A stretch of 64,000 nt of DNA from Hippophae tibetana (lineage: Eukaryota > Streptophyta > Magnoliopsida > Rosales > Elaeagnaceae). The notes beneath the pieces are model-generated. The model worked only from the letters and a program-made list of their open reading frames with translations. It was not told the origin of the DNA and made no database searches. Shown here piece by piece: positions 1-11,146 of the stretch (positions are counted from its first letter, which is position 1; every line of letters starts with the position of its first letter). Position numbers and translations under genes: made by a program. The DNA lies in assembly GCA_037013495.1 (NCBI GenBank), contig CM072812.1, positions 58,374,938 through 58,438,937 of the forward strand, written 5' to 3'.

Positions 1-954
1 CATCAAAAGACTGTTGATCTAAGAACAAAGATAGCAACATTTTCTCAAATGTATGAAGAGCCCTTTCATGAAGCTTGGGAACGATTCAAACTCCTTTTCA
101 TTCAATGTCAAAATCATAGCTTTCCATTACAGCTACAAAACCAATTCTTTTATGATGGATTGACACTACAGAGTCAATACATGGTTGATAATGCTGCTGG
201 AGGTGCTGTAGGAGAAAAGACCGCAGAGGAAACCTATAATCTCTATGAGCTATTGGGTTCTAATTCCCAACAAAGAGGTGGTAGAAGGAAAGCAAAGGTC
301 AATGAAGTCGGCTCTGATAATGAGATAACCTTGCAACTTGCTGAATTGACTAAACAAGTGAAATTCCTCACTTCCCACCAAATTTCAAATCAAGAGGTAT
401 GTGAAGTGTGTTGTTCAATTGGGCATGGTACTCATAATTGTTCAAATACTTGTGATTCTAGTGTCGATGCCATAGAGGAAGTCCAATCTTTTCAAAGGTA
501 TCATCCAAACACCTATAATCACCCAGCCTACACCCAATATCCAACACTAAGGTCGGATAACAACCACCCTTACCCACCAAGCCAATCTTTTAAACCAACC
601 TTAGAAGATAGCTTGAATGCTTTTATTCAAGTTAGTCGTGACAACCAAGTGATGACTAATCAAAGGTTGAACACCATGGAGGCTTCGGTTAAAAGAATTG
701 AATCTAAAGTTGGGCAACTGGCTGAACAAATGCAAAAGAAAGAACCAGGAAAGTTGCCCAGTCAACCAGAACAAGCAAAGGATGTTAGAACCCTTCGAAG
801 TGGTAAGGTAGTCAATACCAGTTCACCTGAAATCTCTAACAATCTACCTTGTACTTCAGGTAACAGAGAAGGCAATACTCTAATCTCGCAAAAAAGAGAA
901 ACAAGTGTTAAACTTAACAAGCCTTCTGAAAAACTCATTGGGGGGGTCATCTGA
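1..954 (+). pseudogene. Athila-1 gag, C-terminal two thirds
   Basis: Gag forms the virus-like particle and packages element RNA in the cytoplasm. The visible frame opens before the window edge and stays open to 954. It carries the retrotransposon gag signature (EPFHEAWERFKLLF, then FFYDGL), the Athila pattern with EETYNLYELLGSNS, and a cysteine-rich patch CEVCCSIGHGTHNC near residue 118 counted from the first Met at 49. A proline- and asparagine-rich stretch and a charged helical segment (residues about 195-235) follow. Corresponding gag sequences occur in Athila-A and Athila-B. The true start lies upstream of the window. Confidence 0.8.
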
Positions 955-1903
955 CACCCCCAAAATTCAAAAGACAACAGAACCACACCAGATGCAAGTA
1001 CCTTTTCCCCACCGGTTAAAAGAATCCAAACAAGATAAGCAATTCAATGATCTTTTTAATATGCTCTCTAAAGTAAATATCAATTTACCATTATTAGAAG
1101 TGATCATGAATGTGCCCTCATATGCCAAGTTTTTCAAAGAGTTGAACACTAAGAAAAGGAGGTATGAACTAAATGAACGAGTAGTAGTATCAGAAATTTC
1201 TAGCGCTGTACTTCAGCACAAACTACCCCCTAAGTTGAAAGACCCTGGAAGTTTTATTATAAACATAACTATGGGGGATAGGAAGGTTGCTAAAGCAATG
1301 CTTGATTTAGGTGCTAGTATAAATTTGATGCCCTACTCTATATTCTTACAGCTCAATCTAGGGGATTTAAAACCCACAACTATGTGCCTTCAACTTGCAG
1401 AAAGATCTCTTAAATATCCAGAGGGAATAGTTGAGGATGTTTTGGTACAGGTAGACAAACTGATAATACCTGTTGACTTTGTGGTTCTGGGTATGCAAGA
1501 AAATCCAGCATTGGACAGAGAGCACACAATATTTCTTGGTAGACCATTTATGGAAACTACTAAAACTATTATTGATGTCCAAGATGGAAACTTGACAATG
1601 ACAGTCTTAGGAGAGACTGTTCATTTTAAAGTTTTTGATTCTTCACCTTTCCCTTCTATTTCTGCCATCGATGGAATATTCGATGTTGATCCTTTGGATA
1701 ATCTTGTCCAAAACACCTTTTTCCAAACCAGAATAGAAGACAAGCTTGAAACCGTTCTTACACTTGAAAAGGTTGAAGAAGATTTAGATGAAGAAATTAA
1801 GGGGTACCTTGAACAACTAGACAATAATGAAGTGATGACAAAATCTAGTACACTTTTAAATCTACCCAGTTCTTCATCTATTAAAGAGGCCAATCCACCT
1901 TAA
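905..1903 (+). pseudogene. Athila-1 gag tail and aspartic protease region
   Basis: This stretch links gag to pol. About 40-90 residues in it has the basic segment LNTKKRRYELNERVVVSEI typical of Athila elements before the protease. The protease region follows with LDLGASINLMPYS (the DTGA-type active-site loop region) near residue 138, then FLGRPFME near residue 211 and a second beta-rich half. An acidic linker (EKVEEDLDEEIKGYLEQLD) leads towards the RT domain. The homologous region in Athila-A is split by the Athila-B insertion (22650-22942 and 36948-37190), and Athila-B carries its own version at 32830-33400. Confidence 0.75.
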
Positions 1904-1939
1904 CTTGAACTCAAAGACTTACCTGAGCACTTAAAATAT

Positions 1940-4810
1940 GTGTTTTTGGGAGAGGGAGAAACTTATCCAGTGATAATTTCTTCAACCTTGACCAAACCAC
2001 AAGAAAAGGAACTCATCAAAGTGCTTAAACAGTTTAAGAAATCTATAGGTTGGAGTATAGGGGATATAAGAGGCATTAGTCCAACAATGTGTATGCACAA
2101 GATCAACTTGGAGGATGGTGCTAAACCTGTACGAGAGGCCCAAAGAATACTAAACTCAAACATGCAAGAGGTAGTTAAAAAGGAAATTCTTAAATTATTA
2201 GAAGAAGGGATTATCTATCCTATTGCAGATAGTAAGTGGGTTAGTCCAGTGCATGTGGTACCAAAGAAATCTGGGATAACAGTTGTTAAGAATGACAAAA
2301 GTGAATTAGTGCCCACTAGAATAATCACTGGATGGAGAATGTGTATAGATTTTAGGAAACTAAATTTATATACAAAAAAGGATCACTTTCCTCTTCCATT
2401 CATTGATCAAATGTTGGATAGATTAGCTGGGGACGAATTTTACTGTTTTTTGGATGGACTGTCTGGATATTATCAAGTACCCATAGCACCAGAAGATCAG
2501 GAAAAGACCACATTTACATGTCCTTTTGGGACATTTGCTTTTCGCAGAATGCCATTTGGGTTATGCAATGCCCCTGCCACGTTCCAGAGATGCATGATAT
2601 CCATTTTCTCGGACATGGTGGAGAAATTCATTGAGATTTTCATGGACGATTTCTCTGTCTTTGGGAACTCATTTGATGATTGCTTACATAAATTGACTTT
2701 GGTTTTAGAAAGATGCATTGAATGCAATCTAACCCTTAGTTGGGAGAAAAGTCATTTTATGGTTCAACAAGGGATAGTTTTAGGACATATAATTTCAAAC
2801 AAGGGTATTGAAGTTGATAAGGCAAAAGTTGAATTGATATACAAACTACCTCCCCCTACATCTGTGAAGGGGATAAGAAGCTTCTTGGGACATGCAGGAT
2901 TTTACAGACGATTTATTAAAGATTTCTCTAAAATAAGTCATCCCTTATGTAACTTGCTATCCAAAGATGCTGATTTTGATTTCAACAATGACTGCCTTAC
3001 TTCCTTTAATACCTTGAAAGATAAACTCACATCTACCCCTGTTATTATGGCACCAAATTGGTCTTTACCTTTTGAAATAATGTGTGACGCTTCTGATTAT
3101 GTAATAGGAGCAGTCCTGGGACAAAGAGTGGATAAGCGTTTACATGTCATCTACTATGCTAGCAAAACACTCAATGATGCCCAGATGAATTACACCACCA
3201 CTGAAAAGGAATTCTTGGCTATAGTATTCTCTTTAGACAAATTTCGGTCTTATTTAGTAGGATCTAAAGTGATTGTGCATTCTGATCATGCTGCTTTAAG
3301 ATACCTATTAAGTAAACCAAATGCCAAGCCAAGATTAATCAGGTGGGTCTTACTCTTACAAGAATTTGACCTAGAAATCAAGGATAAGAAAGGTAGTGAA
3401 AACTTAGTAGCTGGCCATTTGTCTAGGTTGATTTCTGACTTCAATTCTCTTAAAGATGAGAGTAATGACGATATAGTTGAAACCTTTCCTGATGAACAGT
3501 TATTTTTCATAGGTCCGAATCCATGGTATGCTGATATTGTAAACTATCTTGCCACTGGTGTTTTGCGACCTAACACTTCATATCAGGACAAGAAAAGGTT
3601 TTTTAAAACTATTAAGGACTATTTCTGGGATGACCCTTATTTATACAAGATTGGTCAAGATCAAGTCATCCGGAGAAGTGTACCTGAAGAAGAACATAAG
3701 AGCATTCTAACTTTTTGTCATGAACTTCATTGTGGGGGTCATTTTGGAGGTGAAAAGACAGCCCGTAAGATATTACAGTCTGGATTCTTTTGGCCCACTC
3801 TTTTTAAAGATGCTCATATGTTTTGTGCACAATGTGATAGATGTCAAAGAACAGGAAACATAAGCAAAAGAGATGAAATGCCTTTGACATCTAATTTAGT
3901 TGTTGAACTCTTTGATGTATGGGGGATTGACTTTATGGGTCCTTTTCCCCCATCTAATGGTTTTCAATACATTTTGGTTGTTGTGGATTATGTGTCCAAG
4001 TGGGTAGAAGCTATCCCCACCAAAACCAATGATGCTAATGTTGTTGTGAAATTCTTGAAAGATTTCATATTCAGTAGGTTCGGAACGCCTAGAGCTATAA
4101 TAAGTGATGGAGGTAGCCATTTTTGTAACAAACTCTTTGATGGAGTACTAAACAAGTACAACATCACACATAAGGTAGCTACTCCATATCATCCTCAAAC
4201 TTCCGGTTTAGTGGAAGTAAGTAATAGGCAAATTAAGGGAATATTGGAACGCACTGTGCGTCCTTCAAGGAAGGATCGGACATTTAAGTTAAATGATGCC
4301 TTATGGGCATACCGCACCGCTTACAAAACACCTATTGGGATGAGCCCTTACCGGTTAATCTTTAGGAAAGCGTGCCACCTTCCAGTTGAACTTGAACACA
4401 AGGCTTACTGGGTAATTAAAGAGCTAAACATGGATTTAGATAAAGCAGGTGAAAAACGATTACTCCAGCTTCATGAGTTGGAAGAAATTAGGAATGAAGC
4501 TTATGAGAATGCCAAATTATACAAAGAGCGTACTAAGCGCTATCATGACAAGAGGCTAGTTCCTAAGACTTTTCACCTTGGAATGAAAGTTCTTTTATTT
4601 AACTCTCGTTTGAGATTGTTTCCAGGAAAGCTGAGATCAAGATGGGATGGACCATTCACAATAGTTCAGGTATTTGAACATGGAGTGGTAGAACTATTGG
4701 ACTCCAAGACACAAAAAACGTTCAAAGTTAATGGCCATCGTGTCAAGCCTTATTTAGAAGAACCAAACAACATTGCTGAAATAGATTGCATTTGGCTGAG
4801 TAATCCTTAG
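1940..4810 (+). CDS. Athila-1 pol: reverse transcriptase, RNase H, integrase (956 codons open)
   Basis: The frame encodes the replication enzymes. RT occupies about residues 60-275: [14 protein letters not shown] near 128, [13 protein letters not shown], and the catalytic pair in FMDDFSVFG near 233. RNase H follows from about 370 with [27 protein letters not shown] and [11 protein letters not shown]. Integrase begins near 590 with the HHCC zinc finger (HELHCGGH, then [12 protein letters not shown]). Its D, D, E core is visible at IDFMGPFP (about 663), ISDGGSHF (about 721) and [12 protein letters not shown] (about 758). The C terminus has a GPF-type module ([11 protein letters not shown]) and no chromodomain, as expected for Athila. 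Nearly the full expected pol length is open, unusual among the elements in this window. The start at 1940 is only the first Met; in the living element pol is normally translated as part of a gag-pol polyprotein. Confidence 0.92.
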   Translation: MFLGEGETYPVIISSTLTKPQEKELIKVLKQFKKSIGWSIGDIRGISPTMCMHKINLEDGAKPVREAQRILNSNMQEVVKKEILKLLEEGIIYPIADSKWVSPVHVVPKKSGITVVKNDKSELVPTRIITGWRMCIDFRKLNLYTKKDHFPLPFIDQMLDRLAGDEFYCFLDGLSGYYQVPIAPEDQEKTTFTCPFGTFAFRRMPFGLCNAPATFQRCMISIFSDMVEKFIEIFMDDFSVFGNSFDDCLHKLTLVLERCIECNLTLSWEKSHFMVQQGIVLGHIISNKGIEVDKAKVELIYKLPPPTSVKGIRSFLGHAGFYRRFIKDFSKISHPLCNLLSKDADFDFNNDCLTSFNTLKDKLTSTPVIMAPNWSLPFEIMCDASDYVIGAVLGQRVDKRLHVIYYASKTLNDAQMNYTTTEKEFLAIVFSLDKFRSYLVGSKVIVHSDHAALRYLLSKPNAKPRLIRWVLLLQEFDLEIKDKKGSENLVAGHLSRLISDFNSLKDESNDDIVETFPDEQLFFIGPNPWYADIVNYLATGVLRPNTSYQDKKRFFKTIKDYFWDDPYLYKIGQDQVIRRSVPEEEHKSILTFCHELHCGGHFGGEKTARKILQSGFFWPTLFKDAHMFCAQCDRCQRTGNISKRDEMPLTSNLVVELFDVWGIDFMGPFPPSNGFQYILVVVDYVSKWVEAIPTKTNDANVVVKFLKDFIFSRFGTPRAIISDGGSHFCNKLFDGVLNKYNITHKVATPYHPQTSGLVEVSNRQIKGILERTVRPSRKDRTFKLNDALWAYRTAYKTPIGMSPYRLIFRKACHLPVELEHKAYWVIKELNMDLDKAGEKRLLQLHELEEIRNEAYENAKLYKERTKRYHDKRLVPKTFHLGMKVLLFNSRLRLFPGKLRSRWDGPFTIVQVFEHGVVELLDSKTQKTFKVNGHRVKPYLEEPNNIAEIDCIWLSNP

Positions 4811-4825
4811 CACCAAAAAGATACG

Positions 4826-4875
4826 TCTTGCTAAGACGTTAAACAAAGCGCTGGATGGGAGGCAACCCATCATGT
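4826..4875 (+). other. Conserved Athila post-integrase block with small hairpin
   Basis: The segment sits 20-65 bases after the integrase stop. It contains GATGGG-AGGCAA-CCCATC (4854-4871), a perfect 6-bp stem with a 6-base loop, preceded by a GCTAAGACGTTAAA tract. Equivalent blocks occur after the integrase end in Athila-B (33765-33811) and, decayed, in Athila-A (48725-48772). Conservation outside coding sequence suggests a role at RNA level (packaging, splicing or export). That role is inference. Confidence 0.6.
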
Positions 4876-5690
4876 TAGGTAATTTTTTTGTTATTTGTTT
4901 TATTTACTTAATTTTATTGTTTATTTTAGTTTACTTATATGTGAATAATTTTTAAAATTGTTAAAACTAAAATATTTGTTGAGATATTAGAAGTTCATAG
5001 CAATCTGTCTGTATACACTTTAATGATGAATATGATGGATGCACCTGCATTTCTTCATTACTACTTACACATTCTCAAGAAATAGGTAATCTTTCCCCTC
5101 TTTTCTCTTTATCTTTAATTTACAGTTGTTACATTGAGGACAATGTAAGTTCTAGGTTGGGGGTGGTGAAAAGTTACCATGCATAATAAAAAAAAATTCT
5201 CACAAAAATTTATCATTTCTTTAAATCAAATTTAAGTAAATAGTTAAGTCTTTGGTACTGTTAGATTAATTTTTGAAAACATATCATGAAATATTTTGTA
5301 ATTATTTTTGATAATTAGTTAGTTTTTGTCATAACTAGTATTTCTTGATAAAATGTGGAAATTATATTAAACCCAAAATCGGTGTTTATAAATTTTTTTT
5401 AGTGGAGACTACTCTTGTGAGATATAATTTGAACCTAATTTCTTTTATTCAGAGTGAAATATATATTTTTTCTACTCCAAACACATTTCTTATTTATTCA
5501 AAAGTTTAGATGATCTCTATAGGTATTAGCATTGAATGTATGAATTTTTTTTCTCAACTTAATAGAGTATCATATATTTTTTATTATTATTTTTGTTTAG
5601 ATTAAACGATTTGAGTAGAAATTGATAGTAATTGGACCTGAAAGAACTTAATTACAACCAATAAGAATAACAGAATAAAAATATGCAAGC
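4876..5690 (+). other. Athila-1 3' non-coding internal region with PPT-like motif
   Basis: No reading frame of note; very AT-rich. A purine/G-rich motif at 5131-5172 (CATTGAGGACAATG, then GGTTGGGGGTGGTG) recurs at the same relative place in Athila-B (33985-34021) and Athila-A (about 48890-48925). It resembles the polypurine tract that primes plus-strand DNA but lies several hundred bases upstream of the LTR. Confidence 0.6.
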
Positions 5691-7015
5691 CTTAAATATG
5701 TATCGACCAAGGTTGTAAGGGGATGAAACAAAAAATAGTTGGAGGCACACAGTTTAGTGTGGGTAGTAGTAATGATTAATGTATGCCATAGTTAAATGTA
5801 TTGGATCATAATTTAAATATGTACCAGATTGATGCATGCTACAATGGTGGAAAAAGTGTGCCACAACACCCGACCATACGATCCACTTTTCTCCCTATTT
5901 TATAACATTTTATCACCAATAAAAGGACCCTTCCCAACCCTTAGAAATACATCTCATAGTAGCTATTTCATTTGCTGCTTTAGTTTTCTTACAATGGTTC
6001 TCTTAAATTTGAGAGATACAAATTTTAGTTTATGTTTAGTTTATAAACAAATTAAGTGGCAGTATTATGAACATTTTCTAGATAACATATTGCTATAGAA
6101 ATTATCTATAAAAATACAACTGAAGCATTACTTTTAATTGTATTTAATTTATAGATTTAATTTTATGTATATATTATAAATGTTGTTTTTAATTTACTAA
6201 TCATTTACGAAATCTAAATATGTCTAGTGAATTGTGATAATGAGATTTTAGTTATGTATTATGCATGTATAAATTATTTAGGTAAATATTTTTAATAATT
6301 ATTAAACACATTATTTTCTATTCAAGAATTTTACAAAATTTATTAAAAATCATAATAGATTTAAAATATGAAAATTAGGTTTTAGAAACATGAATCTAGA
6401 TCTAATTTATAATTATATTCTATTTAAAAAATTTCTTAAGATTTATTAATGGAAAATATATTGACAACATATTTTTCATTGTAAATTTAAAATATGAAAA
6501 TTAGATTTTGGATACATTAATCTAAAAACTAATTTAGATAGCTTGAATACAATTTTAACTTATTAGATCCGACTGAATGTAGCAAGTTAAATGGTTCATT
6601 GATTTCTAAAAAAAGAAGCATAATTTAATTAAAGCTAACTGATAGATCAAACTAAATAAGTCCTTAAATGATTTTAATTAATAATGAAAAATAAACCCAC
6701 CATAAAACACTATTTATATATATTAGAAAGAATCAATAAATATGGATTTATATTTCATTAATCTAATTAATTGTATCAAACATAATCAACAAGTTAATTA
6801 TCCCATTAATTCTATATTAATTAATTAAATGCTTGTCTAGTTATAATTTGTGCAAACTAATCTATCATTTATCTTTTGTTATTTGATGTTATTAGTGCAC
6901 ATCTTTTGAATCTAATTAATTATAATAGAGTATTTAGGTTTATTTTTTAGAATCGCTTTGCAAGTACACTAATTGCTTTTTACAAAGTGATTGGTACACA
7001 AGTTATTTATAAATT
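5690..7015 (+). repeat. Athila-1 3' LTR (borders approximate)
   Basis: The assignment is by similarity to the Athila-A 3' LTR. The tract at 6140-6500 (with TATATTATAAATG, TTTAATTTACTA.TCATTTA and GGTAAATATTTTTA) matches 50570-50830 in order. The TTGCAAGTACACT tract near 6957 corresponds to the conserved LTR-end tract (GCACTTGCGAG in other copies). The start is not resolved, and the end near 7015 is set by the onset of LINE sequence. Confidence 0.55.
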
Positions 7016-7017
7016 TT

Positions 7018-7850
7018 ATAAACTTTTACTGAAGTTTTTCTGCGTCACATGTCCATTAGAGTTAAACATGCTAATAAAATGTTGAGTCAACAACTCACCA
7101 ATAGTTACAGGTTCACTTTGCCAATCCCCTTGATTATCTTTCAATTTAGTAATACAATTAAATAGCTTCATTTGCCAAACAGTTTTATGGAAAAATCTGG
7201 GGTTTTTATCACCAAACTTTAACCATTTCAACATAAATCTTTGCCTCCGATACATCTCCTGTATCCTTCTCAACTTATCAATGTCAGCCAGCAATGTCCT
7301 TTGTTGATCCCAAGTTAAGGACCCTAATTTTTCTCCATCATCAAGTTTAACAACCAGCTCCTTTTATCATATTGGAATCCAAACTCAAAATAAGCATATT
7401 GTGAACAGAGCTTGAGTTAGGTGGGAGAAACACCTCAAGATTAGGATACTTCACAAGAACTGCCTCATTTGTTTTGCATCCTATCCAATCTCTCTTGGAT
7501 GAAATTCTCAGGCTCAAGACCATTCCGCCAAGTAAGAAAACTTCTACTAGCCCTATCCTTAACCTCATAATTATTGAAAAACATCCTAAATTTGCTAGCA
7601 CCATTATGATGGAATTCCCTATCTCCTTTCTTCTCATTACTACTCAATATATAATTAAAGTCACCAGCCAAAATCCAGGGATGAACAACTTCCAACTTAG
7701 AGTTAGTAATTCTTTCAAATATTGCCAGCCTTTTATTATCATCACAATGGCCATGGACTATAGTAGCTTTACAGATAACAACAATCTCCATATCTATAGT
7801 AGTGTCATTGCTAATTAGAATTTAGGAGAAAGCCTTACAAAAAGTACCCA
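7018..7850 (-). pseudogene. LINE (L1-type) ORF2 fragment: endonuclease C terminus to pre-RT linker
   Basis: Read on the minus strand, 7791-7465 encodes the end of an apurinic-type endonuclease domain: VHGHCDD, PWILAGDFNYILSSNEK (the GDFN motif) and LTWRNG. Then 7294-7016 encodes the linker before RT: RRQRFMLKWLKFGDKNPRFFH and ITKLKDNQGDW, both hallmarks of plant L1 elements. The endonuclease and linker parts lie in different frames, so at least one frameshift separates them. RT and the 3' tail are missing; the sequence is cut at about 7016 where Athila-1 LTR sequence begins. The plus-strand frame 7474-7818 is a shadow of this gene. Confidence 0.8.
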
Positions 7851-8402
7851 TTAAATTGAGAAGTAGGAAAAATCCATTTTCCCACCAATTCTTCAATTTT
7901 TGGCGGGAAAGTTCGTTGAAAGAGTATTATTTGCATTTTATTTCGAAGATGGAGAATTTTTTTATAATTATCATATTATTTGATATACTGCAAAAGATAA
8001 AATCACATAGTCAACATTGGCATGTATATGATTATATAGAGAGAGATTCGGAACTGGAAGAATGGGTAAAAAGTCGAGGACTAAACCTGGTCAGTACTTG
8101 GGGCTTGTTTATAATTGTAAGACTATTATTGTTTATAATGACGGATGTTGAATAAAACAACCAACTTCAAAATATAATTGAAATGACCGTAATTAATTCA
8201 TTGGATCCGAGTTTTGATGACACACTCTTGTTTTCTTTTTTTAAGAAAAAAATCCGGTGACCGTCGTTATTCCCATAATTTGCCCTATTGTGTCCATAAG
8301 ATAGTTATTCATATATCTCACATTAACATCTTTTTAGCTTGGCTATCCATACAAACAATTTTATTATTTCACTTTGGATAGTACAACACAAATAATTTTA
8401 GT
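7851..8402. other. AT-rich spacer, no supported gene
   Basis: A 99-codon open frame at 7856-8155 shows no family motif and no codon pattern distinguishing it from background. I see no repeat or element end here apart from the neighbouring LINE fragment. Confidence 0.5.
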
Positions 8403-8552
8403 AAGTACTTTTTAATTAAAATAGCATCGGCGCATGTGTAGTAGCCCAGTGGCATGTATCGATCCCATTTGAAGAGTTGCGAGATTATGATTTCGAATTA
8501 TAATGGATGTATGTGAGAAATTGTTATTAAAAAAGTATTTTAACTAAAGTAA
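8403..8552 (+). mobile_element. Probable tRNA-derived SINE remnant with long imperfect target duplication
   Basis: TAGCCCAGTGG at 8442-8452 fits the Pol III A box, and GATTTCGAATT at 8489-8499 is a decayed B box at normal tRNA-like spacing (about 37 bases between boxes). A T-rich/A-rich tail (TTGTTATTAAAA) ends the body. Flanks are an imperfect direct repeat, AAGTACTTTTTAATTAAAAT (8403) against AAGTATTTTAACTAAAG (8533), consistent with LINE-type target-primed insertion. The family is not identified; the body is only about 110 bp. Confidence 0.5.
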
Positions 8553-8955
8553 TATATTTTAATTGAAGAATTTTTTGTACTAACACAAATGAGTGTACAC
8601 AACACAACACGTTTTTAAATTGGTGGTGACACACAAAACTAACATGCACCATTAGCTACGCTAGTCATGACACTAAAGTAAAATGGGTAACGCTATGGAA
8701 GTAGTCTCCATCAATAATTTTATATAATTATTAGGTTAAATATCATTTATGGTCAAACTCCAAGTCTGGAATTCTAACTCGAGAATATTTAGAGAAGATG
8801 TATAAGACGTGTTATATATGGCAATTAACGGGACGTATAGTATGCAAACTCGAGATAATTCTGCAATCATACTGGCTAAAAACAACTTTGCATTGTTGGA
8901 TTGTGTCTTTTTTGGCCTTTGAAAAAAATCATTAATCATAATAATAGGAGGGACC
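8553..8955. other. Spacer, nothing recognised
   Basis: I see no reading frame, repeat end or RNA gene. A short minus-strand open frame at 8736-8939 has no recognisable motif. Confidence 0.5.
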
Positions 8956-9263
8956 TGTTAGGTATAGAATTTCAGAGGGGTTGGGGAAAAAGAAGAAGGA
9001 GAATAACAGAGCTAAGAAGAAGTTGTTTAGCTATAATTTCTGATATTTATTTCCTCAAATCAAGAGGCTTTACATATAGCCTTATACAGATGGAATCAAA
9101 GGACAATATTCTAACTAATTTCTGACATTACTAACTGAATCCAAATTCTTCTTGTGCTGTCTGATTTGGTGGTCCCCTATTTGTGCCTACTGTTGCATGC
9201 AACCCTGCATTTTCGCATGCTCGATGTTGCGCTAAGCCATACAATCAGGAGTTGCTCGTATCA
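8956..9263 (-). repeat. Reina-like element 3' LTR
   Basis: 308 bp, TGTTAGG to CGTATCA on the plus strand. It aligns along its whole length with 14351-14662, including the shared tracts AGTTGTTTAGCTATAATTTC and CTGATTTGGTGGTCCCC. The polypurine tract abuts its inner edge, identifying it as the 3' LTR of a minus-strand element. Confidence 0.88.
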
Positions 9264-10640
9264 TTCCTCCCTCCCTTTGAGAATCCTTGTCATCAAGGAT
9301 AAAGTCAAGGTATGATCTCAGAAAATACCACTCATTTTCCCAGGTAGCTTCTTCGGTTGGAGCGTATTTACACTTGATCAAAATTTCAGGTTTGGGTCAA
9401 TATTTTTCCTTCTGAATCACACGATGATCTAAAATGGCTTCAGGCTAAGATATGATTGTTGCATGATCTGAGACTGGAGGGAGTTGCATCGAGCTTGGTG
9501 TAACTACCCCTCGTGTTTCTTCAGCATGCTAACATGAAATACATCATGTATTTGAGAGGCAAAGAGAAGAGCCAATCTATAAGCTATTGGTCGTACTCAT
9601 ATGATGACTCTGTATGGCCCAAAGAATTGTGGAGATAAATTCCTTGATGAACAAAAGGCCACTAAGGTTTGTGTATAAGGCTAGAGTTTCAGGTACACAT
9701 AATCTCCTACCTGGAAGGAGATTTTTCAGTTGTACTTGTCAACCTAACACTTCATAAGGTTTTGAGCTTGTGGTAGGTTGTTCCTTAACTCACATAGAAG
9801 AGTGTATGTGGCACGTAGATGTTCATCTACTGTTGGAACCTGGGTAGTTTTTGGAACATACATTAATAGTGTGGAGGTGGAATGCTATAGACTACTTCAA
9901 AGGGCGTCATCTATGTGGACGGGTGGATAGAAGTATTGTAACTATACTCAGCCTAGGAAATCCATTTGATCCACTTGCGTGGCTGGTCTCTAGTGAAGCA
10001 GCATAGATACTGCTCGAGTGTGCGGTTGGTTACCTCTATTTTTCCATCTAATTGGGGGTGATAGTTGGAGCTCATGCATAATTGAGTTCCTTATAAGTGA
10101 AATAAATCTTTCCAGAATGAGTTGATAAACACCTTATCACGATCACTGAAAATGGAGGTAGGCATTCCATGTAGGCATAATATGTTGGCCACAAATGCCT
10201 TGGCCACGATGGTGCCTGTGAAAGGGTGTTTCATAGGAACAAAATAGGCATATTTAGTTAAACGGTCCACCATCACCATTATGGCTGTATGCCCTTTTGA
10301 AGATGGTAACCCTTCAATGAAATCCATTGAGATGTTAGCCCAAATTTTATCAGGTATGGGAAGGGGTTGAAGTAAGCCCACTGGTTTCATGCTTTATGTT
10401 TTGAACCTTTGGCACGATTCACATTGCCTAATGAATGTCTTCAACTTTTGGCACATTTTAGGCCACACAAAGCTATGTTTGATGCGAGAGAGGTTTTTTT
10501 GGAACCCAAAATGTCCTCCCATTGGTGAGGAATGATAGTATGCTATTATCTTGGATATAAGGGAAGAGTTGGAACTCAGATATACCTTGTTATCCTTAAA
10601 CCAGACTCCATCTCATTGAAGCACTTTGTAAGCAATTGTA
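9264..10640 (-). pseudogene. Reina-like integrase and chromodomain-like tail
   Basis: On the minus strand the HHCC zinc finger precedes IWANISMDFIEGLPSS, the first catalytic Asp region, and FSDRDKVFINSFW, the second (10390-10091). Towards 9300 are remnants of the GPY/F region (SQIHDVFHVSML) and a chromodomain-like end (tracts like EEATWENEW, then LDFILDDKDSQREGG), the usual C terminus of chromovirus integrases, which targets histone marks. The frame is broken in several places. Confidence 0.75.
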
Positions 10641-10713
10641 GGAGTGGATTTGGCTATTAGGTTTGTGTAGAAAGATTCTTGTTTTACTTCCTTCTGAAGT
10701 TGTGGCCACCAAT

Positions 10714-11112
10714 CTAAGATATGCTTAAGAAGTATAACTCCACTACTCGTGAAAGTGAGTCAGCTCCCTCGTTTTCTTGCCCACGTTTATATTCAATGTG
10801 ATAATCATAGCCAAGGAATTTAGGCAACCATCGTGCTTGTGTTGGAGTGGTAATGCACGGTTCCAATAGAAGGCTTCTCTGATTGGTGTGGATGGTGAAG
10901 TGTTTTCCTAGTAAGTAAGTGTGCCATACCCTAATGGCTTTGATGATAGCCAACATTTCCTTTTCATATGTTGATAAAGCTAATGCTGACCCTTTTAGGG
11001 CCTGACTAAAGTAAGCTACAGGTTTGTTTTCTTGGGTCAAAATAGCTCCTAACCCAACGCCACTAGCATCACATTCAATTATAAACTTTTGAGAAAAATT
11101 TGGAAGGCTCAA
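10714..11112 (-). pseudogene. Reina-like RNase H
   Basis: Minus-strand frame with IIECDASGVGLGAILTQ (first catalytic Asp), STYEKEMLAIIKAI (catalytic Glu), and HYTIHTNQRSL-type and GADSLSRV-type tracts. It sits directly downstream of RT sequence as in other Ty3/gypsy elements. Open for about 130 codons. Confidence 0.85.
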
Positions 11113-11146
11113 GACTGGTGGGGATGTTAGAGCTACCTTTAGCTAT

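Larger units (their letters stand above)
1..7015 (+). mobile_element. Athila-1: Athila-type Ty3/gypsy element, 3' two thirds
   Basis: The element runs off the left edge of the window inside gag. What is visible is gag, protease, RT, RNase H, integrase, a long 3' non-coding tract and a 3' LTR. The Athila assignment rests on the gag type, on RT motifs such as CIDFRKLN and FMDDFSVFG with [15 protein letters not shown], and on the conserved GGGAGGCAACCC block after integrase. No env-like reading frame is evident after integrase. The coding region is open in three long stretches, so it carries about two breaks. The right border with LINE sequence near 7015 is approximate, and I found no target duplication because the left end is outside the window. 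Confidence 0.85.

Noticed and set aside
1621-1893. 90-codon minus-strand Ser-rich frame
   Set aside because: Shadow of the Athila-1 gag-pol coding strand.
5829-6098. 89-codon plus-strand frame
   Set aside because: It lies within Athila-1 3' LTR sequence and has no domain.
7474-7818. 114-codon plus-strand frame
   Set aside because: It is antisense to the LINE endonuclease region, which has clear family motifs on the minus strand.
7856-8155. 99-codon plus-strand frame
   Set aside because: No motif, AT-rich background composition, and no neighbouring gene signals.
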